Shown one piece after another: positions 32,282-41,541 of a stretch of 64,000 bases of DNA (positions within the stretch are counted from its first letter, which is position 1; the number at the start of each line of letters is the position of its first letter). This DNA is from Flavobacterium pectinovorum (GTDB lineage Bacteria > Bacteroidota > Bacteroidia > Flavobacteriales > Flavobacteriaceae). The notes under the pieces are model-generated. The model did not search any database. It saw nothing but the letters and a program-made list of their open reading frames with translations, and was not told the origin of the DNA. The position numbers and the translations under genes are program-made. Location: NCBI RefSeq assembly GCF_006438875.1, contig NZ_RCZH01000003.1, positions 124,937 to 188,936 on the forward strand, given 5' to 3'.

Positions 32282-32324
32282 AAAAAAGAAGCCTGTTATT
32301 GTAGTAATAACAGGCTTCTTTTTT
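32282..32324. terminator. Bidirectional terminator, 19-bp perfect stem
   Basis: The arms 32282-32300 and 32306-32324 are fully complementary (core GAAGCCTGTTATT), with loop GTAGT and A/T runs at the outer ends. It closes the acyl operon and also the minus-strand glycosyltransferase gene at 32340. Confidence 0.9.
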
Positions 32325-32339
32325 TTATTGGAAATTATT

Positions 32340-33158
32340 TTATCGGTTGAAAAAACTTTTTAGCTTAAACAGTTTTTTCTCGAAAAACGACATATCTTTT
32401 GATTGAATCTTCTCGATCTGACGATTAATTATTTTTTGAATATCATCATCAAAAAATGTTTTCAATGTGTTTAGAAAATTAATGATAATGGTTCGTTGTT
32501 CTTCATTTTTCTTAGAAGACCAATACGAAGCATCGTGTATTCTATAAACGGCCAATACCTTGTCGATATATTTAATTTTTCCATGTTGCGCATTTAACAT
32601 GTGCAGGAAATAATCTCCAATTGGAGCTTCAATAAAATATTTTGGAAATTCCTTAATAAGATGATTTCGATATAGTACACTTGGCGTGTGTATGAAATTG
32701 TTTTTTGCAAGTTCTTTAATAGTCGAAACTTCAGGAATTTTCTTTTTTCGATTATCTTCCTTCATTCCGCTGTTAGTCAATAAACCTACATTGCTAAAGC
32801 AAATACTAAAATCAGGATTGTTCTCTAAAAAATCGGCCTGAATTTGTAGTTTTTTATCATCACACCAATAGTCGTCACCTTCGCATAATGCGATATATTT
32901 ACCGGTAGCATTGCTAAGCGCAGAAACAAAATTAGGCATCATTCCAAGATTAGTTTCGTGGTTGATATATTTTGCTTTATGTGCATTTGGGTTTTGCGCC
33001 AGAGTTTCTCTTATAACCAGATCTGTATCATCTGTAGATTTATCATTTGAAATAATCAGTTCAAATTCAAAATCAGTAACCTGCGATAAAATACTCTCAA
33101 TCGCCTGTTTAATATATAAAGAGTGATTATAAGTAATCATTACAACGCTTACAAGCAT
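32340..33158 (-). CDS. Glycosyltransferase family 2
   Basis: 272 residues, GT-A fold. It opens MLVSVVMITYNHSLYIKQAIES. The nucleotide-binding acidic motifs are FELIISNDKSTDDT and LCEGDDYWCDDKKL (the DDxD-like metal site). The middle HTPSVLYRNHLI and a His-containing VYRIHDASYW are typical of capsule or LPS GT2 enzymes. It would add one sugar in the cytoplasm to a lipid-linked glycan; donor and acceptor are unknown. Confidence 0.88.
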   Translation of the reverse strand: MLVSVVMITYNHSLYIKQAIESILSQVTDFEFELIISNDKSTDDTDLVIRETLAQNPNAHKAKYINHETNLGMMPNFVSALSNATGKYIALCEGDDYWCDDKKLQIQADFLENNPDFSICFSNVGLLTNSGMKEDNRKKKIPEVSTIKELAKNNFIHTPSVLYRNHLIKEFPKYFIEAPIGDYFLHMLNAQHGKIKYIDKVLAVYRIHDASYWSSKKNEEQRTIIINFLNTLKTFFDDDIQKIINRQIEKIQSKDMSFFEKKLFKLKSFFNR

Positions 33159-33206
33159 AGTTTTTTAGTTAGTTTTTATTAAAAAGTTGTTTTTAATATT
33201 TTTTCA

Positions 33207-33385
33207 CCATTAAGAGATTAAGAAAAATTAAGTTTGGTTGCTTAATGAAACTTAATTTCTTAATAGTTCAAATTATTATGTTTTTTTCCAATGGTCATAT
33301 AGTATTAATTCTTCTAGACTATATAAGACATTAAAAAAAATAAGTTCAAAGGTTAATAAGCTTAATCTCTTAATGGTTCAAATTA
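33207..33385. repeat. Three copies of a CTTAATCTCTTAATGG word
   Basis: CCATTAAGAGATTAAG (33207-33222) is inverted relative to CTTAATTTCTTAATAG (33251-33266) and CTTAATCTCTTAATGG (33361-33376), and the last two continue identically with TTCAAATTA. The first with either of the others forms a stem. They occupy the 238-bp gap between two glycosyltransferase genes. Confidence 0.6.
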
Positions 33386-33396
33386 AAATATTAAAA

Positions 33397-34368
33397 TTAA
33401 TTTTTATTAAAAAGATTTTTTACGTCTTCGATCATTCGGCTTTTTTCATTCATAACAAAGGCTCTGAAAGAGGATAATTCTTCAAAAACTTCTTCGTAAT
33501 TATTCATTGCGTGATTGATAAGTTCCGTTACTTTTTCGGTTTGCATTTCATCAGCATGTAATTTATATTTTTCAGGTATTCCCAGATCTTCTTTAAAGGC
33601 AGATGTACCATCACGACCTGTTAACAAACAAACACCGGAAATTAATGCTTCTCTCGGAATTTTATCTCTTCCCGGAAAGTAACCAAAATCTAAATGCAAT
33701 TTTGTTTTTCGTAAAGTATCTCTCATTTCTTCTCGTGACATTCCGCTTAACGGTATCCAATTGTATTGAGGAAGAAGATTCATGTATTTTTCAATCTTAT
33801 CCAATCCTTTTTTCGGGTTGTAAGTGATAATGTTTTCTTTTGGAAAACTGTTTTCTTCGGGCAAATTTTCAAAGAAAAGCTCCGTCACATAATCACATAA
33901 ATAAGCAATATCATTGTCGAGTTTTTTAGTTAGTAAAAACTCTTTTGTTCTTTGTGATTGGTACCAATGCGTAACAGTTTTATTTGGTTCAAAACGATAT
34001 TCTGTATGTTTATAAGGCACAAATATTTTTCGAATCCAATTTTTTTTCTTTTCACGGCTATTCATCAAAACCTCGTAAAAATCAAGACTTAACCACCAAA
34101 CTTTTTTCTGTGCCAAAGGATATTTGGCAATAAGATTGGTCATTGATTCTGGTATAATCATTATATTTTCGGCACTATCCTTTACTTTCATAACGTAGGG
34201 AACATTATAATTTTTGTAAAATGGATGTACAGGATCTTTTTTATGTTTAGAATATAACATCTTAGCATTATATCCAAGTGAATTTAAGATATAACCTAAT
34301 TGATGTAACGCTTCCGGACCTCCAGTCGCTTTTTTAGGTGGACAAACGATGTATATATTTTGAGCCAT
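33397..34368 (-). CDS. Glycosyltransferase-like protein, GT-B fold
   Basis: 323 residues. The N-terminal part has NIYIVCPPKKATGGPEALHQLGYIL, a GGxE-type acceptor loop. The C-terminal domain has LHLDFGYFPGRDKIPREALISGVCLLTGRDG, which resembles the donor site with its conserved Glu in GT-B enzymes. I cannot assign a numbered family with certainty. It lies 11 bp downstream of the next minus-strand glycosyltransferase gene and is probably co-transcribed with it. Confidence 0.7.
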   Translation of the reverse strand: MAQNIYIVCPPKKATGGPEALHQLGYILNSLGYNAKMLYSKHKKDPVHPFYKNYNVPYVMKVKDSAENIMIIPESMTNLIAKYPLAQKKVWWLSLDFYEVLMNSREKKKNWIRKIFVPYKHTEYRFEPNKTVTHWYQSQRTKEFLLTKKLDNDIAYLCDYVTELFFENLPEENSFPKENIITYNPKKGLDKIEKYMNLLPQYNWIPLSGMSREEMRDTLRKTKLHLDFGYFPGRDKIPREALISGVCLLTGRDGTSAFKEDLGIPEKYKLHADEMQTEKVTELINHAMNNYEEVFEELSSFRAFVMNEKSRMIEDVKNLFNKN

Positions 34369-34378
34369 TATTTTTTTA

Positions 34379-35341
34379 TTAAATTGTCTGAGTATTATAA
34401 ATTACATTATCAATCCAGCCTTCTAATGTATATTTATAAAAAATATTATCAGGTAAATTTTCATATTCTGATTCAAAAAAGGATAACGGAATATCAGGAT
34501 TATCTTCGTTAATTACCAAAATATTCTTAGGATTGTAAAAATCGTAATTTACGATATCCGAATTTGTGGTAATTAGTTTTTTCTGCAATCCTATGCTCTC
34601 AAATACTCGAAATGTAAGTCCGCTTTGACCTTTTCGATTCACATCAAGTAAAACCTGCGAGCGGTTTATATATTCATTTATTTCTGATAACGGAATATGA
34701 TTTGTTATAAATTCAATAGTCGAAGCTTGTTGTCTGTATTTTTTATCAAAAACAAAAAATTTGTGACTGATATTTTTTGCTTTAAGATCAGCTGTAATTC
34801 TGGAAAGAATAGGTAATCTTCTATCTTTTGAAATAATATTAAAAACCTTATATTCAAATGGTTTTTGAGGCACATTACAGCCAGAATTATAGATCCAGTT
34901 TGTAGCAGATTTTAAATTATATTTTTTGCAGTCCTCTTTTTCAAATGAAAAAACATCATCAAAATGAGGAATAACTCTAATTATTTTTGGACAACGAGAG
35001 GTATTATCATTAAAATACGCAATTGTTTTTTTTCCATATTTCTTTAATTCTAAAACACTTTTCGGATCAATAAAGTCACCTTTGATGACTAGTATTACAT
35101 CTTGTATTTCATTAATTTCTTTTAGGTTTTCAAGAATTTTTTTTCCAAAATACATCGTTTTTAAGTTTTTCTTAAAAAAAGTCTTCAGAATAAAATTATG
35201 TATTCGGCAAAGAAAATTAGGATACTTGTATTCATATTTATTAAAATTAATATGATGTACATTATGTCCCTTTTGTCTTAAAGAGATCGCAATGTGATTA
35301 TTAAATCCCCAATTATCATAGCTTACTAAGGTGATACGCAT
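34379..35341 (-). CDS. Glycosyltransferase, CgeB/WaaS-like
   Basis: 320 residues, probably GT-B. The start MRITLVSYDNWGFNNHIAISLRQKGHNVHHI and the later VLLDVNRKGQSGLTFRVFESIGLQKKLITTNSDI resemble CgeB-like and LPS-core WaaS-like transferases. The FRVFE segment aligns with the donor-binding Glu of such enzymes. Substrates are unknown. The 5' flank is the 352-bp gap up to 35693. Confidence 0.65.
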   Translation of the reverse strand: MRITLVSYDNWGFNNHIAISLRQKGHNVHHINFNKYEYKYPNFLCRIHNFILKTFFKKNLKTMYFGKKILENLKEINEIQDVILVIKGDFIDPKSVLELKKYGKKTIAYFNDNTSRCPKIIRVIPHFDDVFSFEKEDCKKYNLKSATNWIYNSGCNVPQKPFEYKVFNIISKDRRLPILSRITADLKAKNISHKFFVFDKKYRQQASTIEFITNHIPLSEINEYINRSQVLLDVNRKGQSGLTFRVFESIGLQKKLITTNSDIVNYDFYNPKNILVINEDNPDIPLSFFESEYENLPDNIFYKYTLEGWIDNVIYNTQTI

Positions 35342-35693
35342 AAATTGTTTTTGTTGTTGAAATGTAATATTTAATGTTAAAATTAAGATTGTCTATTAGG
35401 CTGGTAATGAATGATATTTATAATATCAGATGTTTCTTAAGTTGGCGAAGATATTAAAAAGAATTTATTGTGCTTTTTTTTCAAAAAAATCTTTAAAAAA
35501 TTAAAGAAAAATGTGTTTCATTTTTTATGAGCACAGGTTTTTTATTAAGATATCAAAAGCCGTTAAAGGTTGCGTGATTTTTGAAAGTTTTTTTCATGTC
35601 TTTTTAAAATTTTAATACCAAATTTGGCAAGAATGATAGCCAATACAAACTTCTAATTTTAATTTATTTTGAAATCTAAAAAATGACCAGTTA
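35342..35693. other. AT-rich intergenic gap without recognised content
   Basis: I see no gene, no RNA gene and no strong hairpin here. The small symmetric word GATATTTATAATATC occurs at about 35414-35428. Promoter elements for the minus-strand gene at 34379 may lie in this gap but none fits the consensus clearly. Confidence 0.5.
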
Positions 35694-36794
35694 TTAAGAT
35701 AAAGTTTTATAAAAATCATAATAGTGTTTTTGCATTACACATAAATCATGGTTTTGTTTTACTAAATTGTACGCATTTACTTTAATATTTTCTTCTAACG
35801 AAGGATTAATTAAAATTTCAAGGACTCTTTTCGATAATGTTTCAGCATCTTTTAAGGCAGCTAAAAATCCTGTTTCTCCATCTGATACAACTTCTGGAAT
35901 TCCTCCTGCTTTTGTCGAAACAACAGGGATTCTACTGGCAAATGCTTCATAAACAGTAAGCGGAAGTCCTTCAGTAATTGAGGTTGATAGAAATACATTA
36001 AATTCAGGAAGTAAATCCGGTACACTTCTAAAGCCTGTAAAAAAGATATCATTTTCTAAATCATTTTTGATCGTGTATTTAATTAAATCGTCTTTTAAAG
36101 GTCCATCACCAATAATAACAAATTTTATTGGATGACCCGTATCATTCTTTGCTTTAATTTTTTTTGCTGTATCAATAAAGGTATAGATGTCTTTTTGATT
36201 TGTTAACCCCGCAATATTCCCAATGATTTTTGTGTCAGATGAAAATTTATATTCCGCATGAAGCAGCTTTTTATTCGTATTTTGAGCAAATTTCTCTACA
36301 TCAATGCCGTCATAAATAGTTATCAGGCGTTCTTTATCTAATATAATTTTATCAAAGATGGATTCAACTGCTTTAGATACACAAATAATTTTTTCAATTC
36401 TTGGATGCGAATATTTATATCTGTTTAAAAATTTCTCTTTGATACTGTTGTTTCTCTTTCGGCTTAAGATTAAAGTAGTTGATTTGTTTAAAAACTTCAC
36501 TGCAATTAATCCTGCATTTAGTGCCGAAGAATCATGAATATGAAGAATGTCAATTGATTCTTTTTTGCAAATATCGATTATCGTTACTACAAGATTGAAT
36601 AATTTAAAAGCGTTTTTATTATAAGTAAAAAAATTAGCATTGTCTTTTTTGCAAATTTTTGCAAGAGTAGAATTGTCAGGACATAAAATATATTGTTTTA
36701 AATCACTTTTTTCTTTTAGAAGATTATAAACCGTATACATTTGAGTATCACCGCCTCGCAGTTCAGTGATAGATGTAATATTTAATATTTTCAT
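35694..36794 (-). CDS. Glycosyltransferase family 4
   Basis: 366 residues, GT-B retaining transferase. The GT4 features are the N-terminal ITELRGGDTQMYTVYNLL acceptor loop, IIGNIAGLTNQKDIYTFIDTA (phosphate contacts) and the EX7E motif STSITEGLPLTVYEAFA followed by PVVSTKAGGIPEVV. It resembles the EpsD/WaaG type that extends capsule or LPS glycans. It stands alone, divergent from the LPS-kinase gene. Confidence 0.9.
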   Translation of the reverse strand: MKILNITSITELRGGDTQMYTVYNLLKEKSDLKQYILCPDNSTLAKICKKDNANFFTYNKNAFKLFNLVVTIIDICKKESIDILHIHDSSALNAGLIAVKFLNKSTTLILSRKRNNSIKEKFLNRYKYSHPRIEKIICVSKAVESIFDKIILDKERLITIYDGIDVEKFAQNTNKKLLHAEYKFSSDTKIIGNIAGLTNQKDIYTFIDTAKKIKAKNDTGHPIKFVIIGDGPLKDDLIKYTIKNDLENDIFFTGFRSVPDLLPEFNVFLSTSITEGLPLTVYEAFASRIPVVSTKAGGIPEVVSDGETGFLAALKDAETLSKRVLEILINPSLEENIKVNAYNLVKQNHDLCVMQKHYYDFYKTLS

Positions 36795-36892
36795 TAGCTG
36801 ACTTACTGTTTTTTTGTGTAAAAATATAAGAAAAAATATGACTTAAATTAATAATTAGTTGTGTTTTTATTACTACTATGAATGCATTTAGT

Positions 36893-36900
36893 TATTTTTG
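36893..36900 (+). promoter_or_regulatory. Likely -7 element of the LPS-kinase gene
   Basis: TATTTTTG matches TAnnTTTG and lies 27 bp before the ATG at 36928. It overlaps an in-frame TTG at 36898, which argues against that TTG as the start. Confidence 0.45.
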
Positions 36901-36927
36901 AACTTTGAAAAATTACAGATACTTGCT

Positions 36928-37698
36928 ATGGCCATACAAATAAACGAAAAATTTAAGCGCGAAGAAAAAACTATAACACAGATTATCAATGATTTTAGTG
37001 CTTCTGGTGAGCTTTTTGGCAATGGAGATCGTAATAAAATTAAGTTGTTTGATCTAAACGGAAAGAAAATTAATGTCAAATCATTTAAAATTCCGAATAT
37101 AATAAACAAAGTTGCTTATAAATATTTCAGAAAATCAAAAGCAAGAAGATCTTTTGAATATGCTACAATTTTATTAGAAAAGAAAATAGGAACTCCAGAA
37201 CCTATTGCATTTCTTGAAAATTTTAATGCTATTGGTTTAAAAGATAGTTATTATGCCAGCGAACATTTGATAACTGAATTGACATATAGAGAGCTTGTAG
37301 AAATTCCTGATTATCCGGATCATGACAATATATTAAGACAATTTACGAAGTTTACATTTGATTTGCACGAAAAAGGAGTGGAGTTTCTCGATCATTCTCC
37401 GGGAAATACTTTGATCAAAAAAGGAGCTGAAAATCAATATGATTTTTTCTTAGTGGATTTAAACCGAATGAATTTTCACGATTCAATGAGTTTTGAGCAA
37501 CGCATGAATAACTTCAGTCGTTTAACACCGCAAAAAGGAATGATTGCAATAATGAGCAACGAATATTCAAAGTTTTATACGGAGAAAACCGAAGCTGAGA
37601 TTTTCGAAAAAATGTGGCAGGCAACTGCTGATTTTCAAGAAGGATTTGCAAAAAAGAAAAGGCTTAAAAAGAAACTGAAATTCTGGAAAAAATCTTAA
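36928..37698 (+). CDS. LPS kinase, InaA/Kdo kinase family
   Basis: 256 residues from the ATG at 36928. The fold is that of a small protein-kinase-like enzyme: KINVKSFKIPN (likely Lys for ATP), catalytic loop GVEFLDHSPGNTLI with Asp and Asn, and the metal-binding FFLVDLNRMNF in place of DFG. It would phosphorylate Kdo or heptose in the lipopolysaccharide core. The C-terminus is strongly basic (KKKRLKKKLKFWKKS), fitting the inner face of the membrane. Its 3' end overlaps the convergent GT2 gene by four bases. Confidence 0.85.
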   Translation: MAIQINEKFKREEKTITQIINDFSASGELFGNGDRNKIKLFDLNGKKINVKSFKIPNIINKVAYKYFRKSKARRSFEYATILLEKKIGTPEPIAFLENFNAIGLKDSYYASEHLITELTYRELVEIPDYPDHDNILRQFTKFTFDLHEKGVEFLDHSPGNTLIKKGAENQYDFFLVDLNRMNFHDSMSFEQRMNNFSRLTPQKGMIAIMSNEYSKFYTEKTEAEIFEKMWQATADFQEGFAKKKRLKKKLKFWKKS

Positions 37699-38465
37699 TT
37701 TTTTGCCTTAATCTTTTTAAGTTCCTGAAAACGTACGGCAACACTCAACGCATTTAAATAGCAAATTATTATTCCTTTTTTACCATCCAGAAAACCAAAG
37801 CGAACCAGATATTGATTCAGAAATTGATAGGCAGGACGAATATAAAAATGGAAAAAATTGGGAGACGTTTCTTTTAAAATTTCTTCCTGAGCTTTTAATT
37901 GTCCGTAGAAAACCATCTTTTGTTTGTAATCGTCATAATTCGAATAGGAATGATGAACAAGCCTGTTTTTTAGCTTACCGATTCTTCCGTTTACGATTAG
38001 TTTTTCGTGAACGATTTTCTTGATATTATAACTGGCATTTTCTTTCTTGAAAAGTCTAATGATTTTATCCGTTTGCCATCCGCTAAAGCGTAATTTTTTA
38101 TTTTCGAACATAAAATTTCGACGCATAAAATAAGCTGAAGCACTATTTTTCTGATGGATCACAAAACTGATTTCCTGCTGAAGTTCGGGCGTTAACCTTT
38201 CGTCGGCATCCATAAAAAGAATCCATGAATTTGAAGCCAAACTTAAAGCATAATTGCGTTGACAAGCAAAGTTGTCGAAAGAACGCTGGAAAACTTTTAC
38301 ATTTTTGAAAGAAGCTGCTATTTCGAAGGTCTTATCTGAACTGAAAGAATCTACCACGATAATTTCATCCGCAAAAGCCAAATGGTCGAGAACAATTTTT
38401 ATGTTTTGTTCTTCATTATAAGTTATAACCAAAGCCGTTAAGAGTTGTTTTTCGGGTGAAATCAT
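37695..38465 (-). CDS. Glycosyltransferase family 2, WaaE/KdtX-like
   Basis: 256 residues. The GT2 core has LTALVITYNEEQNIKIVLDHL, DEIIVVDSFSSDKT and ILFMDADERLT. The QRNYALSLA segment and the C-terminal FHFYIRPAYQFLNQYLVRFGFLDGK are typical of LPS-core WaaE-type beta-glucosyltransferases. The start overlaps the GT9 gene by four bases, so the two are translationally coupled. Together with the LPS kinase they form a conserved-looking core module. Confidence 0.88.
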   Translation of the reverse strand: MISPEKQLLTALVITYNEEQNIKIVLDHLAFADEIIVVDSFSSDKTFEIAASFKNVKVFQRSFDNFACQRNYALSLASNSWILFMDADERLTPELQQEISFVIHQKNSASAYFMRRNFMFENKKLRFSGWQTDKIIRLFKKENASYNIKKIVHEKLIVNGRIGKLKNRLVHHSYSNYDDYKQKMVFYGQLKAQEEILKETSPNFFHFYIRPAYQFLNQYLVRFGFLDGKKGIIICYLNALSVAVRFQELKKIKAKN

Positions 38466-39538
38466 TTTGCAGAAGAGCTTAGATTTTGCTTTAGAAACAA
38501 TTCGATTTTATCCTTAAAAAACTCAGGTTTAAATTCCTGATATAAAGATAAAGACTCTTTTTTGAGCATTTTCTCTGTTTTCTCTTCGAATAAATCAGGA
38601 CGAAAATCTTTTAAATGTACTGAAAGATGGTGAATACCGTCTTCAAAAGTAGCCCAGATTTTCTTTTCTATCCAAGGAGAAAAAATAATAAAAGAGGATT
38701 TTTCAAGTGCTTTTGCCATATTGATTGCACCGCCATCATTACCAATTATTAAATCACATTGATTTACTAAACCAATAAAAGAGCGCAAATCTCCTCCTAA
38801 TAAATCAAAATAAATTTTTTCCTGAGTGGAAGGTTTGCAAGCGTCAAAAACAATTTTTGCCTCTTCAATCTGCTTCGGAAAATAATTAAAAAGAATATTC
38901 ACATCGGCATTGTCAGCAATATAATCAACTACTTTTGCCATGAATTCTAAAGGATATGTTTTTAACTTTTCACTTCCTAAAAGGCTTATCATAATGGTTT
39001 TTCGATCTTTTCGAACATTATGTTTTTCAAAAAGAGCAATGGCTTCCTGATTTTCTTTTTCAGAAACAAATAATTTAGGAATAGGATCTGTTTTTATATT
39101 TAAATCTAGAGGTTCTAATAAAGAAAGACGTCTTTCTATCGCTAAACCTAAATTGGTTTTGGGAAAAGGTTCAAACGGAACATTATCAGTATATAAAAAG
39201 GTTCTTCCGGGTTTTTTATATGAGATTTTTCTTTTGGCATTACTCATTAATACCAAAATCCAACTTTCGAGTTTGGAATAAGCGTCAATTAATAAATCAT
39301 ACTTTTCTTTTCGGATTTGTAAACCAAGATTTAATAATTCCTTTTTGCTTTTACGATGTTTTTCTTCGAATAAAATAATATTGTCAATACTTGAATTACC
39401 TTCTAAAACCGGAGTTGTCGAGGCATAAACCAAATAATCTATTTGAGCATCAGGATAAGCAATACGCAAATTATTGCATATTATACTGCTAATCAAAACG
39501 TCACCAATCATTTTTTGTTGAATTACAAGTATCTTCAT
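38462..39538 (-). CDS. Glycosyltransferase family 9 (heptosyltransferase-like)
   Basis: 358 residues, GT-B. The GT9 features are ILVIQQKMIGDVLISSIICNNLR at the start, the central LLGSEKLKTYPLEFMAKVVDYI, and CDLIIGNDGGAINMAKAL, the donor site of ADP-heptose transferases. In Bacteroidota GT9 enzymes may not use heptose, so the donor is uncertain. It leads a two-gene operon with the WaaE-like GT2. Confidence 0.88.
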   Translation of the reverse strand: MKILVIQQKMIGDVLISSIICNNLRIAYPDAQIDYLVYASTTPVLEGNSSIDNIILFEEKHRKSKKELLNLGLQIRKEKYDLLIDAYSKLESWILVLMSNAKRKISYKKPGRTFLYTDNVPFEPFPKTNLGLAIERRLSLLEPLDLNIKTDPIPKLFVSEKENQEAIALFEKHNVRKDRKTIMISLLGSEKLKTYPLEFMAKVVDYIADNADVNILFNYFPKQIEEAKIVFDACKPSTQEKIYFDLLGGDLRSFIGLVNQCDLIIGNDGGAINMAKALEKSSFIIFSPWIEKKIWATFEDGIHHLSVHLKDFRPDLFEEKTEKMLKKESLSLYQEFKPEFFKDKIELFLKQNLSSSAK

Positions 39539-39643
39539 TTAGAAAGCTTAATCATATTATAGAGCTACAAATTGAAGCAAAAAAAATCCAAATTCCAATT
39601 GTTAAGATTGGAATTTGGAATTTAAAATATTAGAATTTAAAAT

Positions 39644-40459
39644 TTAAACCGCAACGTCGTATTCACGAAGTGCATTATTTAATGAAGTTTTTAAATCTGT
39701 AGATGGTTTACGTGTACCAATAATTAAGGCACATGGAACCTGAAACTCACCGGCAGCGAATTTTTTAGTATAACTTCCAGGAATTACAACTGAACGTGCA
39801 GGAACAAAGCCTTTCATTTCAACAGGCTCATCACCAGTTACATCGATAATTTTTGTTGAAGCAGTCAAACAAACGTTAGCACCAAGAACAGCTTCTTTAC
39901 CAACATGAACTCCTTCTACAACAATACAACGAGAACCAATAAAAGCACCGTCTTCGATAATTACCGGAGCAGCTTGCAATGGCTCTAAAACTCCACCAAT
40001 GCCAACACCACCGCTTAAGTGAACATTTTTACCAATTTGAGCACAACTACCAACAGTTGCCCAAGTATCAACCATAGTTCCTTCGTCTACATAAGCACCA
40101 ATATTTACATAACTTGGCATTAAAATTACACCGCTTGAAATATAAGCTCCGTAACGTGCAACAGCGTTTGGTACTACACGAATTCCTTTTTCAGCATAAC
40201 CTCTTTTTAGCAACATTTTGTCGTGATATTCGAAAATACCTGATTCCCATGTTTCCATTTTTTGAATTGGGAAATACATTACAACTGCTTTCTTAACCCA
40301 TTCGTTTACTTGCCACTTATCACCAACTGGTTCAGCACAACGTAATTTTCCTGCATCAACCAATTCGATTACCTCTCTAATGGCATCAGTTGTAGTAGTT
40401 TCTTGTAATAAAGCTCTGTTTTCCCAAGCTTGTTCAATTATAGTTTGTAAAGAATTCAT
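39644..40459 (-). CDS. dapD: Tetrahydrodipicolinate N-succinyltransferase
   Basis: 271 residues from the ATG at 40459; the frame extends to 40636 but the extra 59 residues are not family-like and cover the promoter. The N-terminal helical domain (NSLQTIIEQAWENRALLQ) is followed by a left-handed beta helix (GVILMPSYVNIGAYVDEGTMVDTWATVGSC). It adds succinate to tetrahydrodipicolinate in lysine and diaminopimelate synthesis, needed for peptidoglycan. The length equals that of E. coli DapD. No other dap gene is adjacent. Confidence 0.95.
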   Translation of the reverse strand: MNSLQTIIEQAWENRALLQETTTTDAIREVIELVDAGKLRCAEPVGDKWQVNEWVKKAVVMYFPIQKMETWESGIFEYHDKMLLKRGYAEKGIRVVPNAVARYGAYISSGVILMPSYVNIGAYVDEGTMVDTWATVGSCAQIGKNVHLSGGVGIGGVLEPLQAAPVIIEDGAFIGSRCIVVEGVHVGKEAVLGANVCLTASTKIIDVTGDEPVEMKGFVPARSVVIPGSYTKKFAAGEFQVPCALIIGTRKPSTDLKTSLNNALREYDVAV

Positions 40460-40475
40460 ATGATTTAATTTTTGG

Positions 40476-40483
40476 CAAAGATA
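40476..40483 (-). promoter_or_regulatory. -7 element of dapD
   Basis: The minus strand reads TATCTTTG, a full match to TAnnTTTG, 16 bp before the ATG at 40459. This supports the shorter start. Confidence 0.5.
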
Positions 40484-40751
40484 ACGTATTTGGGCAAAAG
40501 CAAAAAAGTAAAACCTTTGTAAAATGTTACAGATATAACTTTTTGTTTTTAATTTGATAAATAAAATTTTGACTAATAATGATAAAATTTTCAAATAACT
40601 TCCTCTAAAAGTTTTTTTAATATCAAAATATGACAAAAATCAGATTTTGAATTTTTTCTTCTCTCTAATTTCGCGGCACGATTCCGGAACTACTTAATAA
40701 TTCGGAATTATAAAATACCATTCCAAAACAAATCATTATAATCAGTAAAAA

Positions 40752-41381
40752 ATGAATCAAGAAAATCAACTGCAAAACCGAATTCCAGTTATTGATAAAG
40801 AAGTCTCGTGGGACAAAACTCAGGTAATTATGAGTAAAACAAATGCTTTTGGCATCATTGAATATGCTAATGAGACATTTGTAGACGTTTCAGGTTACGA
40901 AGATTACGAGCTAATGGGGCAGCCACACAATATTATTCGCCATCCGGATATGCCAAAAGTTATTTTTAAAGTGCTTTGGGAAAATCTTAAAAGTGGAAAA
41001 AACTTCCACGCGATTGTAAAAAATTTGGCCAAATCCGGCAGATATTACTGGGTAATTACTGATTTTGAAATTGCAAAAGATGAAAACGGTGTAATTGTAA
41101 ATTATTTTGGACGAAGACAATCTGTTCCGCAAGAAGTGATTACGCAACATATTATTCCTTTATATAAAAAGCTTTTGCAAATTGAAGCAGCAAGCGGAGT
41201 AGAGTTTAGTGAAAAATATTTGATTGGATTTCTCGAAGAAAAAAAGAGAACCTATGTCGAATATATTAAGGAGTTGATATATGAACATGAAAAAGGGCAA
41301 TCGAAGTTTTCTCAGTATGTAGCAGCAGAAGAGGAGGAAGAGGAGGAAAGAGGTTTTTTCAGAAGATTATTTAATAGGTAA
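40752..41381 (+). CDS. PAS-domain protein
   Basis: 209 residues. Residues ~22-125 form a PAS fold of the Aer/redox type (GIIEYANETFVDVSGYEDYELMGQ, NIIRHPDMPKVIFKVLWENLKSG, YYWVITDFEIAKDENG). The pattern HNIIRHPDMP is typical of flavin-binding Aer-like PAS domains. The C-terminus is helical with an acidic run (EEEEEEER). No output domain is present, so it must signal through a partner. It is terminated by a good hairpin. Confidence 0.88.
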   Translation: MNQENQLQNRIPVIDKEVSWDKTQVIMSKTNAFGIIEYANETFVDVSGYEDYELMGQPHNIIRHPDMPKVIFKVLWENLKSGKNFHAIVKNLAKSGRYYWVITDFEIAKDENGVIVNYFGRRQSVPQEVITQHIIPLYKKLLQIEAASGVEFSEKYLIGFLEEKKRTYVEYIKELIYEHEKGQSKFSQYVAAEEEEEEERGFFRRLFNR

Positions 41382-41423
41382 AATTAATTGTATTTTTTTT
41401 AGTTTCAGATATTTGGGTAAAAG

Positions 41424-41453
41424 TCCGTTTTGAGTTTTCAAAACGGATTTTTT
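41424..41453 (+). terminator. Intrinsic terminator after the PAS gene
   Basis: TCCGTTTTGA (41424-41433), loop GTTT, TCAAAACGGA (41438-41447), then six T. Confidence 0.85.
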
Positions 41454-41515
41454 AATTCATATAGATTTTGGCTTGGAAAGTTAAATCCAAAAAAGGTGAT
41501 GTGTGAAAAAAGCTT

Positions 41516-41523
41516 ATATTTGT
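41516..41523 (+). promoter_or_regulatory. -7 element of the second toxin-antitoxin operon
   Basis: TATATTTG is a full consensus match, 18 bp before the ATG at 41542. This supports that ATG over the upstream GTG at 41503. Confidence 0.5.
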
Positions 41524-41541
41524 AGTATAAATGAAAGTATT

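Noticed and set aside
40460..40636. N-terminal extension of DapD by 59 residues
   Set aside because: The extension covers the -7 element, is rich in Phe/Lys/Ile like translated AT-rich DNA, and DapD proteins start at the helix beginning MNSLQTII.
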